A stretch of DNA of 64,000 bases from Liriodendron chinense (taxonomy: Eukaryota > Streptophyta > Magnoliopsida > Magnoliales > Magnoliaceae): contig ML058407.1 of NCBI GenBank assembly GCA_003013855.2, positions 3,348,001-3,412,000 on the forward strand, written 5' to 3'. Positions 1-10,747 of this stretch are shown here, piece by piece; position 1 is the first letter of the stretch; each line of letters begins with the position of its first letter. The notes under the pieces were generated by a model. The model saw nothing but the letters and a program-made list of their open reading frames with translations, searched no databases and had not been told where the DNA came from. The position numbers and the translations under genes were made by a program.

Positions 1-1317
1 TTGTTTGAAGTCTCTTGCCAGCCTTGGTTTGTTGACATTGTTAACTATCTTGCTGCAGGAAGAATTCTGAGTCCTTGGACCCCACAAGATAAAAGGAAAT
101 TTTTCACAAAGGTACGCAACTTTTTCTGGGATGATTCGTATTTGTTCAAATACTGCCTAGATCAGATCATAAGGAGGTGTGTTCCAGATAATAAACAAAC
201 CAGTGTCATCTCCTTTTGCCATTCTTATGCATGTGGTGGTCATTTCTCTTCTAAGAAAACCGCTGCCAAGATTCTCCAATGTGGTTTTTACTGGCCTTCA
301 TTATTCAAGGACACCCATGTTTTTTGCAAAGCATGTGACCGTTGTCAGAAGTTGGGAGGAATCTCCCGTAGAACTATGATGCCTTTGAATCCGATATTGA
401 TCATCGAAGTTTTCGACTGTTGGGGCATCGATTTCATGGGACCATTCCCTTCCTCATTTGGATATCTATATATCCTATTGGCTGTCGATAATGTCTCCAA
501 ATGGGTTGAGGCAATTCCGTGTAGAACCAATGATCACAAAACGGTTCTACGATTTCTAAAAGAGAATATTCTATCAAGATTTGGGACGCCTCAAGCCATT
601 ATCAGTGATGGGGGTATGCACTTCTGTAATAGACATTTCGAGGCTTTGATGAAGAGATATGGTATCGCACACAAGGTGAGTACGCCCTATCACCCACAAA
701 CAAGTGGTCAAGCGGAAGTTTCAAACAGGGAAATCAAACATATCTTGGAAAAAATGGTGAATCCAGATCGCAGGGATTGGTCTCTCAGACTAACTGATGC
801 GTTATGGGCTTACCGTACAGCGTACAAAACCCCGATTGGAATGTCTCGCTATAGACTTGTCTATGGGAAAGCTTGCCATCTGCCTGTGGAGTTGGAGCAT
901 AAAGCCTATTGGGCTATAAAGAAATTCAATTTCAATCTTGACAAGGCCAGCTCGCTTCGCAAACTCCAGCTGAATGAGTTGGAGGAAATCCGGAATGAGG
1001 CTTATGATAATGCCAGAATATCCAAGGAACGAATGAAGGTATTCCATGACAGGAATATCCTTCGAAGATCTTTCAAACCATCTCAGAAAGTTCTCTTATA
1101 CAATTCTAGGCTACATCTGTTTCCGGAAAAGGTGAAATCTCGATGGACCGGCCCTTTTGTAGTCAAAACTGTTTACCCTCATGGGGCTGTTGAGATTGAG
1201 AACCCCAAAAATGGAAATGTATTTAAAGTGAACGAGCAGCGTTTAAAGCCCTTTCCTAAGGAATCTGCCCCAGAGGAGGAATCCACCCCTCTGGAAGATC
1301 TTGTTTATCAGGATTGA
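1..1317 (+). CDS. Integrase, C-terminal part of an Athila-like pol polyprotein (partial)
   Basis: Integrase joins retrotransposon cDNA to chromosomal DNA. The frame is open from the first base (TTG, so not a true start) and ends at TGA 1315-1317. The zinc-binding HHCC set is H74, H81, C112 and C115. The catalytic triad is D144 (WGIDFMGPFP), D203 (IISDGG) and E239 (SGQAEVSN), with the usual 35 residues between the second Asp and the Glu. A C-terminal chromatin/DNA-binding region with a 'SRWTGPFVVKTVYPHGAVEI' stretch follows. No stop or frameshift is present in these 438 codons, unlike the matching region of element C, which has stops. RT and RNase H would lie to the left of the window. It is closely similar over its length to the integrase at 31956-33074. 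Confidence 0.93.
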   Translation: MFEVSCQPWFVDIVNYLAAGRILSPWTPQDKRKFFTKVRNFFWDDSYLFKYCLDQIIRRCVPDNKQTSVISFCHSYACGGHFSSKKTAAKILQCGFYWPSLFKDTHVFCKACDRCQKLGGISRRTMMPLNPILIIEVFDCWGIDFMGPFPSSFGYLYILLAVDNVSKWVEAIPCRTNDHKTVLRFLKENILSRFGTPQAIISDGGMHFCNRHFEALMKRYGIAHKVSTPYHPQTSGQAEVSNREIKHILEKMVNPDRRDWSLRLTDALWAYRTAYKTPIGMSRYRLVYGKACHLPVELEHKAYWAIKKFNFNLDKASSLRKLQLNELEEIRNEAYDNARISKERMKVFHDRNILRRSFKPSQKVLLYNSRLHLFPEKVKSRWTGPFVVKTVYPHGAVEIENPKNGNVFKVNEQRLKPFPKESAPEEESTPLEDLVYQD

Positions 1318-2525
1318 TCTCCTAGTCTGATGGAGATCCCCTTTTGTATACTAGTAGGTTAGTTTGTTTCTTGTATTTTGTTTTGGCAACTTAGAAAATT
1401 CCAATGCTTACGAGTATTCATCCTCTCAGGTACTCTTTACCCTCTATTCTTTACCATTTTGCTCTCATGTTGCATTTGTCTATGCATTCATTTTTCAACA
1501 TTGAGGACAATGTTACATTTAGATTGGGGTGTTTGGAATTCCTGTGAAAAATCATTCCAATTGTCTATCTTTGTTATTTTGCCTACCTATTTGCTATTTT
1601 AGGTCAATTAAAAAAAAATTCCTATGAATTTATGTGATTTTGAAATAATTTGAATAGTAGAATAAAAAGGCATTTAGTAATGAGAATGTTAAAGAGTTTT
1701 AGTCGCTTCAATAAATTTCAAAATTGAGTTCTTTCCATTAATTTTTCATTAGAAAATGATAAACATTGATTGAGTCATGAATTTTCACAGTTCACATCTA
1801 GCTTGCACTGCCAGGTTTGAGTTTGATACTATAATGTTGACTTGATGATTGTTGAGAGTGATAGAAACCAAGCCTGGAGATCCTTGTCTACTTTGTTCAT
1901 AGAAAAGTGAAAAAAAAAGAAAAAAAAGAATATTTATAGTAATTTGGGGCAATGATTTTTATCCATTGTCGTTACCATTACAAAACATTACCATAGTACG
2001 AAGTGAGCCTTTTGGAGTCTTCGGCTATCGGTTATTGATTGGAAAAAAAATAATCTGGAAAAATATTGAAAAGAACAGTAGCAAGGTTCGGAATCAGTGA
2101 CTTTGGTTGATCTAACCATTCTCTTCAATCATCAGTGTTAACATGAAAGTAGAAGATTGAACCCCTAGTTGTGTTAAGGCTAGACTTCACCGTGCACCAT
2201 GGAACTCAATGTTTAGAATGTTTCTAATGAATGATCAATGCTTTGAACTCAATTAAGTTGTTTACTAAGTGACTATAATATAAATTTAAATATTTTCAAA
2301 ACTATATGCCTTGGAATCTCTACTGTTTAGATAACTTGAAGGATCACATAAATACATTAAATTTCTTTTTCTGTTTATCTTGGTTTCACTGGGAAATAAC
2401 AAGAAGTCTCGAGATAGTTTCGATTGGTGAAAACAGTCGAGGATAAGATCGATTGCAGTATTTTGAAAAATCCTTAATGATTTTCGCATGTTTTGCTCGA
2501 GACTAGCAAAATGCTGGTTGGGGGG
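1318..2525 (+). other. Non-coding tail of element A between pol and the 3' LTR
   Basis: This stretch is about 1.2 kb, AT-rich, and has no convincing open frame. Athila-type elements often have an env-like or non-coding region here; nothing recognisable as env remains. A GAGGACAATG motif followed by a short G-run (about 1502-1535) matches a better-preserved copy in element C at about 33259-33289. The last ten bases, GGTTGGGGGG (2516-2525), are the polypurine tract that primes plus-strand synthesis; the 3' LTR begins directly after it. Confidence 0.8.
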
Positions 2526-2779
2526 TGTAATAGTACCTAATATTGTATAATTAACCCTGGTTGTTAAGGGCATTATTATTGTTTTTTCTGGTTAATTATC
2601 CCTTATTAGGTGAATTTTCTGTCTTCAGGTGATCAGGAGAAGTTGGACAAGATCCGAACCAATCAAGGCGATTAAAGGCCCTAAAGTGATCAAGATAAAG
2701 TATGTGGCGATCCTGAAGGAAGTCGAACCGTAAATATCGAAGGACCATCATGTTCTACGGTTTGGACGATTAAGATTGG

Positions 2780-3945
2780 ATGTCCACATGTAGGGCCAAC
2801 CATTCATCAAGCAACAAGTGGAGACCATCTTCAATCCTTCACACATGGCAAACATATCAACTATCCATCCATGGTGGACCCCATAGCAAGCAAGATGATC
2901 TTCATCATCCACCAAGACATCCACCGCATCAATGGCCAAGATCATCACACGTGGACCCCATACAATCCATGTTCCAGCCATACAGCCTCACCAACGTCCA
3001 AGCATCTTCAGCAGCTGCTGGACGTCCAACTCCACACGTGTGTTGCCATCCACACGTGCAGCCCCTCAGCCATTCAATCAATGGGCCAGCAGTCCATGGA
3101 AGATCTCCACCGTCCAGCTACAATAGATGGTGGACCACATCTCAGCTGTCCATCCACCTGCTGGACACCAGTCATCCATTCACATCACAGTCGTCCATCA
3201 GCCCAGCAACTGGATGAACCGCCAACCATCTGCAATTCAACCACGTCATCAACTCCATCAGCTGATCTCCAAGCTCAGCCGTCCATCTGCAGCAACCTTC
3301 ATCCACCGTCCACCAGGGCTGGACGTCCAAAACCATCTCCAGCAGTGGACGTCCGTCCATCTGATCTCCAATGTCCAACCTGTCCAGGAGCATCCAACCG
3401 TCCATTCAATCCATCAGCTGGGCAGCCTTCCATTTCCATCGTCCATTCATTCCAGCTGCAGGAGATGGACCCCATCATCACCGTCCAGCATCCATCAGCA
3501 GTCGTCCATTATCAAGGTCAGCACCATCCAGCTTCTTTAAGATCAGCAGCTGTCCGTCCAGCACAAGTGGTCCCCACCTTCACACGTGCAGCTGCCTCCC
3601 GCATCCAGTCCAGCAGCTATCTCCTGCGGTAGTTGAAACTACAGCCGTCCATCCATCAAATGTGCTGATGGATCAGTATGCACTCCACCATCCAGCTACT
3701 GATCATCCAGCTGCTGGACGTCCATCATCAAACAGCCATCCAACACCAATAAGACCCTCCAGCACTATGGACCCCACTACTCCTTCACCTGATGAGCACG
3801 CCCATCTCCACCAGCGTCCCCACAGCTTGCACGTGCAGCAGCAGTGCAGCAAGCTCCAGCATCCATCAACGTCCATCAATGGATGTTCCCAAACCAACGT
3901 CCAGGCCACTGTCTTCATCTTCAACAATCCAATCCAGTCGTACTA
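2780..3945 (+). repeat. GTCCATC/GGACGTCC-rich degenerate repeat field in the A LTR
   Basis: About 1.2 kb is built from short variants of GTCCATC, CAGCTGCTGGACGTCCA and CCATCAGC with no fixed long period. The composition opens long frames on both strands (up to 253 codons), but their products are low-complexity and share no domain. It lies in the U3 part of the LTR, upstream of the TATA box. Confidence 0.75.
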
Positions 3946-4021
3946 GCCATGAAGGCCAGCATATCTCCTTCACACAAGTTGAAGTCCAGCAGCTCCCTTG
4001 CTCATGAGCAACCAAGAGAGG

Positions 4022-4023
<2 letters not shown>

Positions 4024-4082
<59 letters not shown>
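4024..4082 (+). repeat. (CT)n microsatellite, about 29 units
   Basis: An uninterrupted CT dinucleotide run in the A LTR, about 275 bp upstream of the TATA box. It is followed by a short CA run. CT/GA tracts are common in plant promoters, but no function can be read from the sequence. Confidence 0.95.
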
Positions 4083-4084
<2 letters not shown>

Positions 4085-4102
4085 CACACACACATGTGTA
4101 AG

Positions 4103-4341
4103 GCTTGGAAGTACCACCTCATCATCCAAGCCTCACTCCAAGCCCAAACCTAAAAGAAAAGTTTGCTTTAGGCTTGGAGTGACACCTAGGCTTGGAGTAC
4201 TTTTCTTGCCACATGTCAATCCAAGCCTAACTCCAAGCCCAAACCTAGAAGAAAAGTTTGCTTTGGGCACTCCAAGCCTAACTCCATTCCCAAACCTAAC
4301 TAAAAATTTGCTTTAGGCTTGGAGTGCCACCTAGGCTTGGA
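4103..4341 (+). repeat. Direct and inverted AGGCTTGGAGT/ACTCCAAGCCT repeats in the A LTR
   Basis: AGGCTTGGAGT and its complement ACTCCAAGCCT alternate several times in about 240 bp, joined by repeated AAACCTA..GAAAAGTTTGCTTT spacers. The arrangement gives about two and a half tandem units of roughly 110 bp that can also pair as hairpins. The block ends just upstream of the TATA box, so it is the proximal promoter part of U3. Confidence 0.8.
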
Positions 4342-4355
4342 GCCTCCCCAAAAGC

Positions 4356-4363
4356 TATAAAAG
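4356..4363 (+). promoter_or_regulatory. TATA box of the A LTR
   Basis: CTATAAAAGG sits in the middle of the LTR and is followed by a C/T-rich initiator-like stretch. A matching TATA box stands at the equivalent place in the C LTRs (26080 and 34829), with the same downstream 'taaacctct..gctaaggct' context. It is the likely start of U3-driven transcription. Confidence 0.75.
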
Positions 4364-4665
4364 GAGGCCATCCCTTCTCATTTGAATCATCCCTCAAATC
4401 CCATCCCATTCTCTACAACTCCTCTCTTCTCTTCTTTAGTTTTCTTTCTTTCTTTTGTAGTGTAGAGTAGTTTTCTCTTTTGTAGAAGTTTTAGTCTTCC
4501 ATTATAACATGGTTGGCTAAACCTCTAGCTAAGGCTAGGGGTAAAGCCTTTGAAGAAATTTGCAAGCTTTTGTTCTTTTGGTTCAACAATGGTGTGTGAA
4601 TGTTGGAGTTCTCTTTGGTTGGTTGGTTCAGTTATCCCTTGCACACCAATTAGCTAGTTCATGAT

Positions 4666-5000
4666 TGATAAAGTCCTTTGATCCATCGTCGACTCCGGGC
4701 ACAATGGATGCTTTGGATTCCCTACGGTCATCGAGCTAGTGCAGGTAAAGTCATCGATCTGTAAAATTCCTTGATCCATTGTAGACTCCAGGCACATTGG
4801 ATGCTTTGGATTCCCTGCGATCGATAGACAAGATCTTAACGGTTGGATCGATCGATCAAAGCCTCCTATCTCGTAAGTATGCATTTGATCGTATGAATTG
4901 TGATCTTATCGACTGACTTGTTGGCAAAGTTGTTGATCTGTACAATTCCTTGATCCATTGTCGACTCCGAGCACAGTGGATGCTTGGAATTCCCTGTGAT
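4666..5000 (+). repeat. Three copies of a GATCCATnGTnGACTCC repeat in the R-U5 part of the A LTR
   Basis: A unit of about 70 bp recurs at about 4671, 4767 and 4943, each reading 'CTTTGATCCAT..GACTCC..GCACA.TGGATGC..TTCCCT'. The unequal spacing shows that the intervening sequence varies. The C LTR has one related segment near 26459-26490. Confidence 0.75.
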
Positions 5001-5417
5001 CAACTAACGAGTGCTTCATGGTTAAATCAATCGGTTTAGATCACCATCTTTTATGAAATATGCAAGTAGTTTAACCGTTTTATCTTCCGATTGGAACGGA
5101 TCTTTATTCGATTCCAGTTGAGTTATAGTTGGACCATTAAATCAAACCTTGTGGATGAATCAAAGGTGGATCTCTAATGCCTTAGCCCCTTTTTTATTTT
5201 TATCTTTCACCATACACAACTTGCTCCACTCTTGTGGATTAAACCAAATTTCATCTCTCCCACCTGTTGGGGCTCAAATTTGCACCCATTGTAAAACAAC
5301 ATCCCATGGCCTATTGATAATGATTTAGATCAGTTTTGAGGCCGGAAAGCCCTGCAAACGCCAGCACAACCCTAATCGCTTGATAGTGACCAAAATCTGT
5401 AAACAGCATTTTGTAGC

Positions 5418-5935
5418 GGAACTGGACATGCGCTTCACTGCCAAATGATCCGAAATGTCCTAAAACCCCTAACCTATAAGTTTTGAAGTCATCCGGTGCA
5501 TATTTTTACCTGCGCACCTCGAAATGCGTTTCGTCCCTGCCCGGAGCTGACTAAAAGGGTCCGTAAGCCTACAATTACCATTTCAGAGCAGAACTGGACA
5601 TGCGCTTCACCGCCAAATGATCCAAAATGTCCTAAAACCCATAGCCTGCAAGTTTCAAAGTTATCCGGTGCATATATTTACCAGCGCACCTCGAAATGCA
5701 TTTCGTCCCCGCTTGGAGCTGACAAAAAAGGATCCATAAGCCTACAGCTACCATTTCAGAGTGGAACTGGACATGCACTTCACCGCCAAATGATCCGGAG
5801 CGCCCCAAAACCCTTAAATAGCAAGTTTGAAGTCATTACGATGCGTATTTCCATGCGCGCGCTCCCCGGAACAACGTTCCTATACGACAAGCCGACCCGG
5901 AGGCTCCAAATTAGTAAGGAAGTACCAAAATTGGC
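5418..5935 (+). repeat. Tandem repeat of about 172 bp, three copies, in U3 of the B LTR
   Basis: Copies start at 5418, 5590 and 5763, each opening with (G)GAACTGGACATGC and containing 'CGCCAAATGATCC' and 'CGAAATGC.TTTCGTCCC'. The first two are close matches and the third decays towards its end. Confidence 0.88.
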
Positions 5936-6129
5936 AACATCTGGACTTCCACACCCCATCCCGTTCATTCAGGAGGTCGATCTTAGCCTAGAAGTGGCTT
6001 GGTGATAGTGAGTGCATATCTAGAAAAGGTAGCTGTCCTTTGGAGGTCCCCCGTCGGAGCTGAAATCCTGAAATTTTCTAAGTGCTAGAATCCTGAAAAT
6101 CTGGCTAAGTAGTGGGAAAGCGCCGGCAA

Positions 6130-6860
6130 AAGACATGCGCCTGGCCTCCCACCACATGCGCCTGCACTCTATTGATGAAAGGGAGTGAATTGAATACTTT
6201 TCTGAAAAGCGCCGGTAAATGCGCTGGTAAAGGACATGCTCCCGGATCCACCACATGCGCCTGATGTGTTTTCTCCACATGCGCTTGACTTGTTTTCTGG
6301 CACATGCGCCAGGAAATACCCGCCGGACCGGACCCAAACCCGATTACCCCTATAAATAGTGAAGTCACCTCATTTCATCAGCACGAGATCATCCCCTGCC
6401 GACCTCAGAGTGATGTAAGCACCATATGCGCTTGCTTTGTTTCCCCTCGCCGGATGCCTTGGCCGGAGTGGATTCCCTTGACAGAATCCCTCGCCGGAGA
6501 GGGATTTCCTCGCCGGAATCCCAAGTTCGGAGGAAAATCCTGAAATTTTCTAAGTGTTGGGCACATGGGCCGGCTTATCCCTCACATGCGCCGGCTTATT
6601 CCACCACATGCGCCGGCTTTTCCCACCGAAAAATCTTGAATTTTCTCTAAGTCTGGGAAGGACATGTGCCCACCATTTGGGTTCGGGCGCATGTGCACTA
6701 CCACATGCGCCCGAAACACCTCTCCCTCATCTATTTTTCATGCGAAATGGGTACATGCGCCAGGAAAATGATGACATGCGCCCACCATCAGCCACATGCC
6801 CCTGGAGCCCTGTTCAAAATGGCCACATGCGCCTGTACTAACCCCTCCATGCGCCTGGAG
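6130..6860 (+). repeat. Cluster of CACATGCGCC motifs around the B LTR promoter
   Basis: CACATGCGCC and near variants (ACATGCGCCTG, CATGCGCC, GGCGCATGTG) occur some twenty times in about 730 bp with irregular spacing on both sides of the TATA box. They are interspersed with GCCGG-rich sequence. Confidence 0.8.
6351..6358 (+). promoter_or_regulatory. TATA box of the B 5' LTR
   Basis: CCCCTATAAATAGTG is a textbook plant TATA context, and it is in the same orientation as the downstream gag. Transcription would start near 6380. Confidence 0.75.
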
Positions 6861-7240
6861 GCTGATGGGAGGGGTGGACCTTCCGTTTTGCGGCCCGCCT
6901 TCGTCCAGGATCGGATTTTGATGAAACCGCCTCTCCTAGATGCGTCTCGATGAGTTTTATCCATCCATTGGATCAGATTCTCCAACGGTTAATGATAAGT
7001 GGCCCAAATCAGTGTTTTGGTCCAAAATGACCAACACTTGGCCAATTTGGCAGCTCCGAAAATCCCTCCGAAAGAGCCGAAAACGGCCTAAAACAAGAAG
7101 AATTGGGCGGAATTGGACCGAGCCCGAGAGGAAAACTTTTCTTCTACATGACATGATACACCATAATTATGCACCGCTACGAGGTTATCCGATCTCAGGA
7201 CCCTTGAATACCCTAATCAAGCGGTCGGCAGGCCTGCTAC

Positions 7241-7640
7241 TTAGTCATTTCCAGCCCTGGGAAGTGCCCTGTTGGCTCGAAAATCGACTTCTGCTAAGCA
7301 AATCGAAACGCGATCGCACCGCGATCTTCGTGGACATAATCGACCCCTGTTCCAAGATGGTCATCAATAATATTCACCGATTTCCCTGATTCGACCGCAA
7401 ACAGATCCACTACTTAGTCATTTCCAGCCTTAGGAAGTGCCCTGTTGGCCCAGAAATTGACTTCTACTAAGCAAATCGAATCGCGATCGCACCGAGATCG
7501 TCGTGGACGTAATCCACCCCTGTTCAAAGATGGTTATCGATAATACTCACCGATTTCCCTAATCAGACCGCAAGCAGGTCCACTACTTAGTCATTTTCAG
7601 CCCTAGGAAGTGCCCTGTTGGCTTGAAAATTGACTAATGC
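7241..7640 (+). repeat. Tandem repeat of about 173 bp, 2.3 copies, in R-U5 of the B LTR
   Basis: TTAGTCATTT.CAGCC starts at 7241, 7414 and 7587, followed each time by 'GGAAGTGCCCTGTTGGC'. The period is the same as that of the unrelated repeat at 5418. Confidence 0.87.
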
Positions 7641-8164
7641 CGAATGAAATCAACCGCGATCTCAAAGACGTCGAGGCAAAGCTGAAGCGCTCAGGCTATC
7701 CAACAGTCGAGTTAAGCATTTACGGGGCACCGATCCCCATTATTCATAAGAAATTGGCATGAACAGGAGTCCATCGGACCCTATACTTAGCTACCTGCAG
7801 GCATCAGAAATAGCCGATCCAGCCCATTGAATTTGGATCCTCAAAAGATCTTGGCTCGATAAAGCCTATTTGATCCCAAAAAGATCATTGAAAATACTCA
7901 GAAGAAAGAATATTCTCGAAGACGAGTCACCCGACTTCAGAAGAAATACATTTATTTTGCTGTACAAAGCTCTATTTATCCCGGATAAAGGTCTGAGGCT
8001 AAACCTAAGGAGTTATGGTTACCACGAGAAACCACAAACAAAGAGTTCAAACTAAGCTTGAAACATCCTGCTATGAATTGCCACTATGAAAAAGACAGTC
8101 GATGTCCTACCCATCGACAACGGGTCCGTCGGTTGAGCTGATGAGGCAGTTGCGGATTGCTTTC

Positions 8165-8375
8165 CCAAGGTCACCTGTTCACAGTAACAGGCGCGGGCCC
8201 AGAGTTACACCACTCAATTAAAAACCTCGTTCGGGAACGTTGCGAGTGCTCTCCTAAGGTCACCCGTCATAAAAATATGGGCGCGAGCCTTGGGTTATGC
8301 CGACCAACATTTGAGGATCGTGTATTCCAGCGGTCACTTGTTCACAGTAACAGGCGCGGGCCCAGAGTTGAACCA
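8165..8375 (+). repeat. Repeated segment 'CACAGTAACAGGCGCGGGCC' near the end of the B LTR
   Basis: A block of about 35 bp with this core occurs at about 8171 and 8335, about 163 bp apart, with a diverged third form between them (about 8261-8300). It lies in U5. Confidence 0.7.
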
Positions 8376-8789
8376 CTCAAATCCTGACAATCTCTCAACC
8401 CGGACAATCCGAAAGAAAATGGGACATAGCCATCCGGCGTGTCTAATAAATGTGGCTCAGTTCATAACAAGAAAACAAAGGTCTATACGACCATGAACTC
8501 AAGACCATAATCCCCGGCGGATTAGTCTTTTGCCTTCCAATCAAGGGTGATCAACCATTGATGTAATTAAAGGCTGGTGACCAGTATCACAGCCTGGAAT
8601 GTAAAAGATCTCAGAATCTCTGGAATAAAATTCACCTTGCGATATCTCTCTCTTATGTACACTTTGTGATTGTTTATGATTGTCTATGAATGTCTCTATA
8701 CTCAGAATTTCCCCAGAATAAAAGAAACACAGGAAAAAAAGAAGGACTGCTGACGAGCAGTTTTGATCTTTTTCTAAGTTCTAACAAAC

Positions 8790-8807
8790 TGGCGACTCTG
8801 CTGGGGA
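8790..8807 (+). other. Primer-binding site of element B
   Basis: TGGCGACTCTGCTGGGGA starts three bases after the LTR ends in CA. Ty3/gypsy elements of the Ogre/Tat type carry a very similar TGGCGACTC..CTGGGGA site. The exact tRNA was not assigned. Confidence 0.75.
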
Positions 8808-9132
8808 TGATTCAATACCAGAATCTCTGGTTATTTCTGAGTAAATAGACATTCTGCGATAAATCATTTGCACACACTGATGTGTACGTAAGAAAGGTTA
8901 CCGCAAGGAGAAATGTTCGGCACCTTCACGGGCACCAAACTGGTGACTCTCAACGGGAACGTTCTTCCCTTCATCTTTAAGGCAAAAGATTTTCGAAGCT
9001 TCGCATAGCATGCATGTAGTTCATACTTGTAGGTTTCTGTCTATCCACTGTCGAGCCGTATCGCGATTGGTAAGGTCGCGTCCCCTCTCTTTCCCAAGCG
9101 CGCGGAATATTCTAATGTGTGTATGACTATAC

Positions 9133-9167
<35 letters not shown>

Positions 9168-9180
9168 AAGAACCAAACAA
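8808..9180 (+). other. Leader of element B between primer site and gag
   Basis: Non-coding leader of about 370 bp. It holds a (GA)n run at 9132-9158 just before the gag ATG. I see no other structure. Confidence 0.7.
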
Positions 9181-10747
9181 ATGGCATCTACGATGATCTT
9201 CTTAACGTCTGGAGGATTCTACTTCCCCCATTTGGCAGCAACCTCTGAAGCCGGATGGCAGATTGTGCAGAAACGCAAGACTGTCAAGAAGACTGAGAAC
9301 AAGAAGGTTATTCCAGCTGAGACACTGATGACAGCAAGGGTACAAGGCAGAACAGAGAGACGATGGAAGCCAGTCTACAGGGGCGACACCCGCGACTCCA
9401 GCAGAACTACCGTGTCAGCCAGGCCAGAGTTCTCCTTCGCCGATATCGACTTTCCAGCGATACCGAAGACAGCACCGTCAGCCAAGATACCGAACAGATC
9501 CGCTGCCCGACAGTCGACTATGACGACGATGAAGACAACCCCTACTGAAGTCGTTGTGACCGAGACGAGGCCGCAGCGAGCGCAAGTAATGATGGTGCAG
9601 GTCACCGAAGGAGAGGCGAGTGAGCGATACCCAGAGCTGCCTCCAATCCAAGAACAGATAGATGAGATTATCCAGGTCCAAGAGGACATAGCCAGAGAGA
9701 TGAGAGAGATGAAAGAAGCACTATTGGCTCTAGTTGCCTAGGGGGCAAACAGAAGCCTAGCCGTACCTACTCGACAATCTGTGGAGGAATGCCAGGGGGC
9801 AGCAGGAGAACCAGCTGCCGCCGAACCACAAGCTCGCCCAAGAAATGTTGTGTTCGGATGTGTATCACCACTACTGTCTCAAGCCACGAGAGAAGAACTG
9901 TCTCAGACAGTTGCGGACCTGATGCGTCAGGAAAGAGAAAAGGAGAAGAGAGGAAAGTATGTATACCGGGTGCTGTACTTACCCGAGGTCGACGACCTCC
10001 CATTTCCCAACAATTTCAAGCGTCCGGACTTCCCCAGATTCGATGGCAGAGGATCACCAGAGGAACACATGGCTCAATTCATGACAATGATGGGCAACCT
10101 GTCGACAATTCCCCAGTACTGTCTCAGATTGTTTGGCTCGACGCTCACAAGCAAGGCATTCCAGTGGTACATGTCACTGCCCGCAGGGTCAGTCAAATCC
10201 TGGGAGCAGATGCAGGACCTGTTCATCTCCAAATTCTTCTCTACTAAGCGAGAAGTCTCGCTGACAGATTTAGCCTTGGTTCGTCAAAGGCAGGGAGAGT
10301 CAGTCGAGAAGTTCATCGACAGGTGGGGGACTATAGCAGCACAGTGCCGGGAATTGCCCAGCGAATCTGAGCAAGTCAAGATGTGCATGCAAGCCATGGA
10401 TGCGATGATTTCATTTGGCTTATCTGGACACAACTTCTCGACGTTCCGAGACCTAGCTACAAAAGCCCACCTAGTGGAAGGAGCCACGTTCAGAGCGCAG
10501 TTCAAGGCAGAGAAGCCCAGGAGAGAAGTCGGAAGGATGATAACCTCTAACTACGTCGATAAGGGAAAGGGTTCGAATGACAGGAAATGCCCAAACACCG
10601 AGCGTAAAGTCGAGGCCAGGCCAGTAACCACGACTCAAGACAAAGGCAAGAGTTTTCAGAGGCCGTGACATCTCACGGTAGAAGAGCGTAATCGAGCAAA
10701 CAGACCTTATACCTTCGACATGTAAGATCTGGTTCCGATCATGGAAC
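9181..10747 (+). pseudogene. gag of element B, N-terminal and capsid part, with stop codons
   Basis: Gag would form the virus-like particle that packages element RNA. The frame runs from ATG 9181 with in-frame stops at 9739-9741 (TAG), 10666-10668 (TGA) and 10723-10725 (TAA), and no frameshift. The N-terminal part ends in a short coiled coil (residues about 150-186, rich in E, I and M). After the first stop comes a clear retrotransposon capsid domain: 'PDFPRFDGRGSPEEHMAQF', 'KAFQWYMSLPAGSVKSWEQM' and 'RQRQGESVEKFIDRW'. At 10747 the frame is interrupted by E. It resumes in the same phase at 12711, once one copy of the five-base target duplication is discounted. Confidence 0.85.
10743..10747. 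repeat. Target-site duplication GGAAC of element E
   Basis: Left copy; the right copy is 12706-12710. Removing E and one copy restores the B gag frame across the junction. Confidence 0.93.

Larger units (their letters stand above)
1..5264 (+). mobile_element. Element A: 3' part of an Athila-like Ty3/gypsy retrotransposon
   Basis: The element enters from the left of the window. In order it shows the integrase end of pol, about 1.2 kb of non-coding DNA, a polypurine tract and a 3' LTR. Its integrase and its tail layout closely resemble those of element C, and both end in a GGTTGGGGGG tract followed by a TG-starting LTR, so A and C belong to the same lineage. That lineage is Athila-like by its integrase wording and by the tRNA-Asp primer site of C. 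The 3' LTR is cut at 5264, about 90 bp before its expected end, by insertion of element B. The rest of the LTR must lie beyond the right edge of the window. Confidence 0.9.
2526..5264 (+). repeat. 3' LTR of element A (2739 bp present, 3' end cut off by element B)
   Basis: The LTR starts with TGTAATAGTACC straight after the polypurine tract. It holds a GTCCA-rich repeat field, a CT microsatellite, inverted repeats, a TATA box at 4356 and a threefold repeat downstream of the presumed transcript start. Its end portion aligns with the C LTR (for example 'cttgtggatt..aaatttc' against 'cttgtggatg..gaaatcc'), and the comparison says roughly 90 bp are missing at the right. That is where element B starts (TGTTGGGGCTC at 5265). 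Confidence 0.87.
5265..8786 (+). repeat. 5' LTR of element B (3522 bp)
   Basis: It begins TGTTGGGGCTCAAATTTG and ends TTCTAACA, directly before the primer site. The CCACC before it (5260-5264) is the candidate target duplication, but the partner lies outside the window. A TATA box at 6351 would put about 1.1 kb in U3 and about 2.4 kb in R-U5, an unusually long untranslated leader. Three separate tandem repeats and one motif cluster occupy much of the length. No coding frame is credible here. Confidence 0.82.

Noticed and set aside
1318..2525. An env-like gene between pol and the LTR of A (and at 33075-34210 in C)
   Set aside because: No long frame, signal peptide or membrane segment can be found in either tail.
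2780..3632. Long open frames (up to 253 codons) in the A LTR, for example 2871-3632
   Set aside because: They come from a low-complexity GTCCATC field. Several overlapping frames on both strands are open, none has a domain, and the codon content simply reflects the repeat.
9375..9689. Minus-strand frames of 67-104 codons opposite the B gag
   Set aside because: Shadow frames of the capsid-coding strand.
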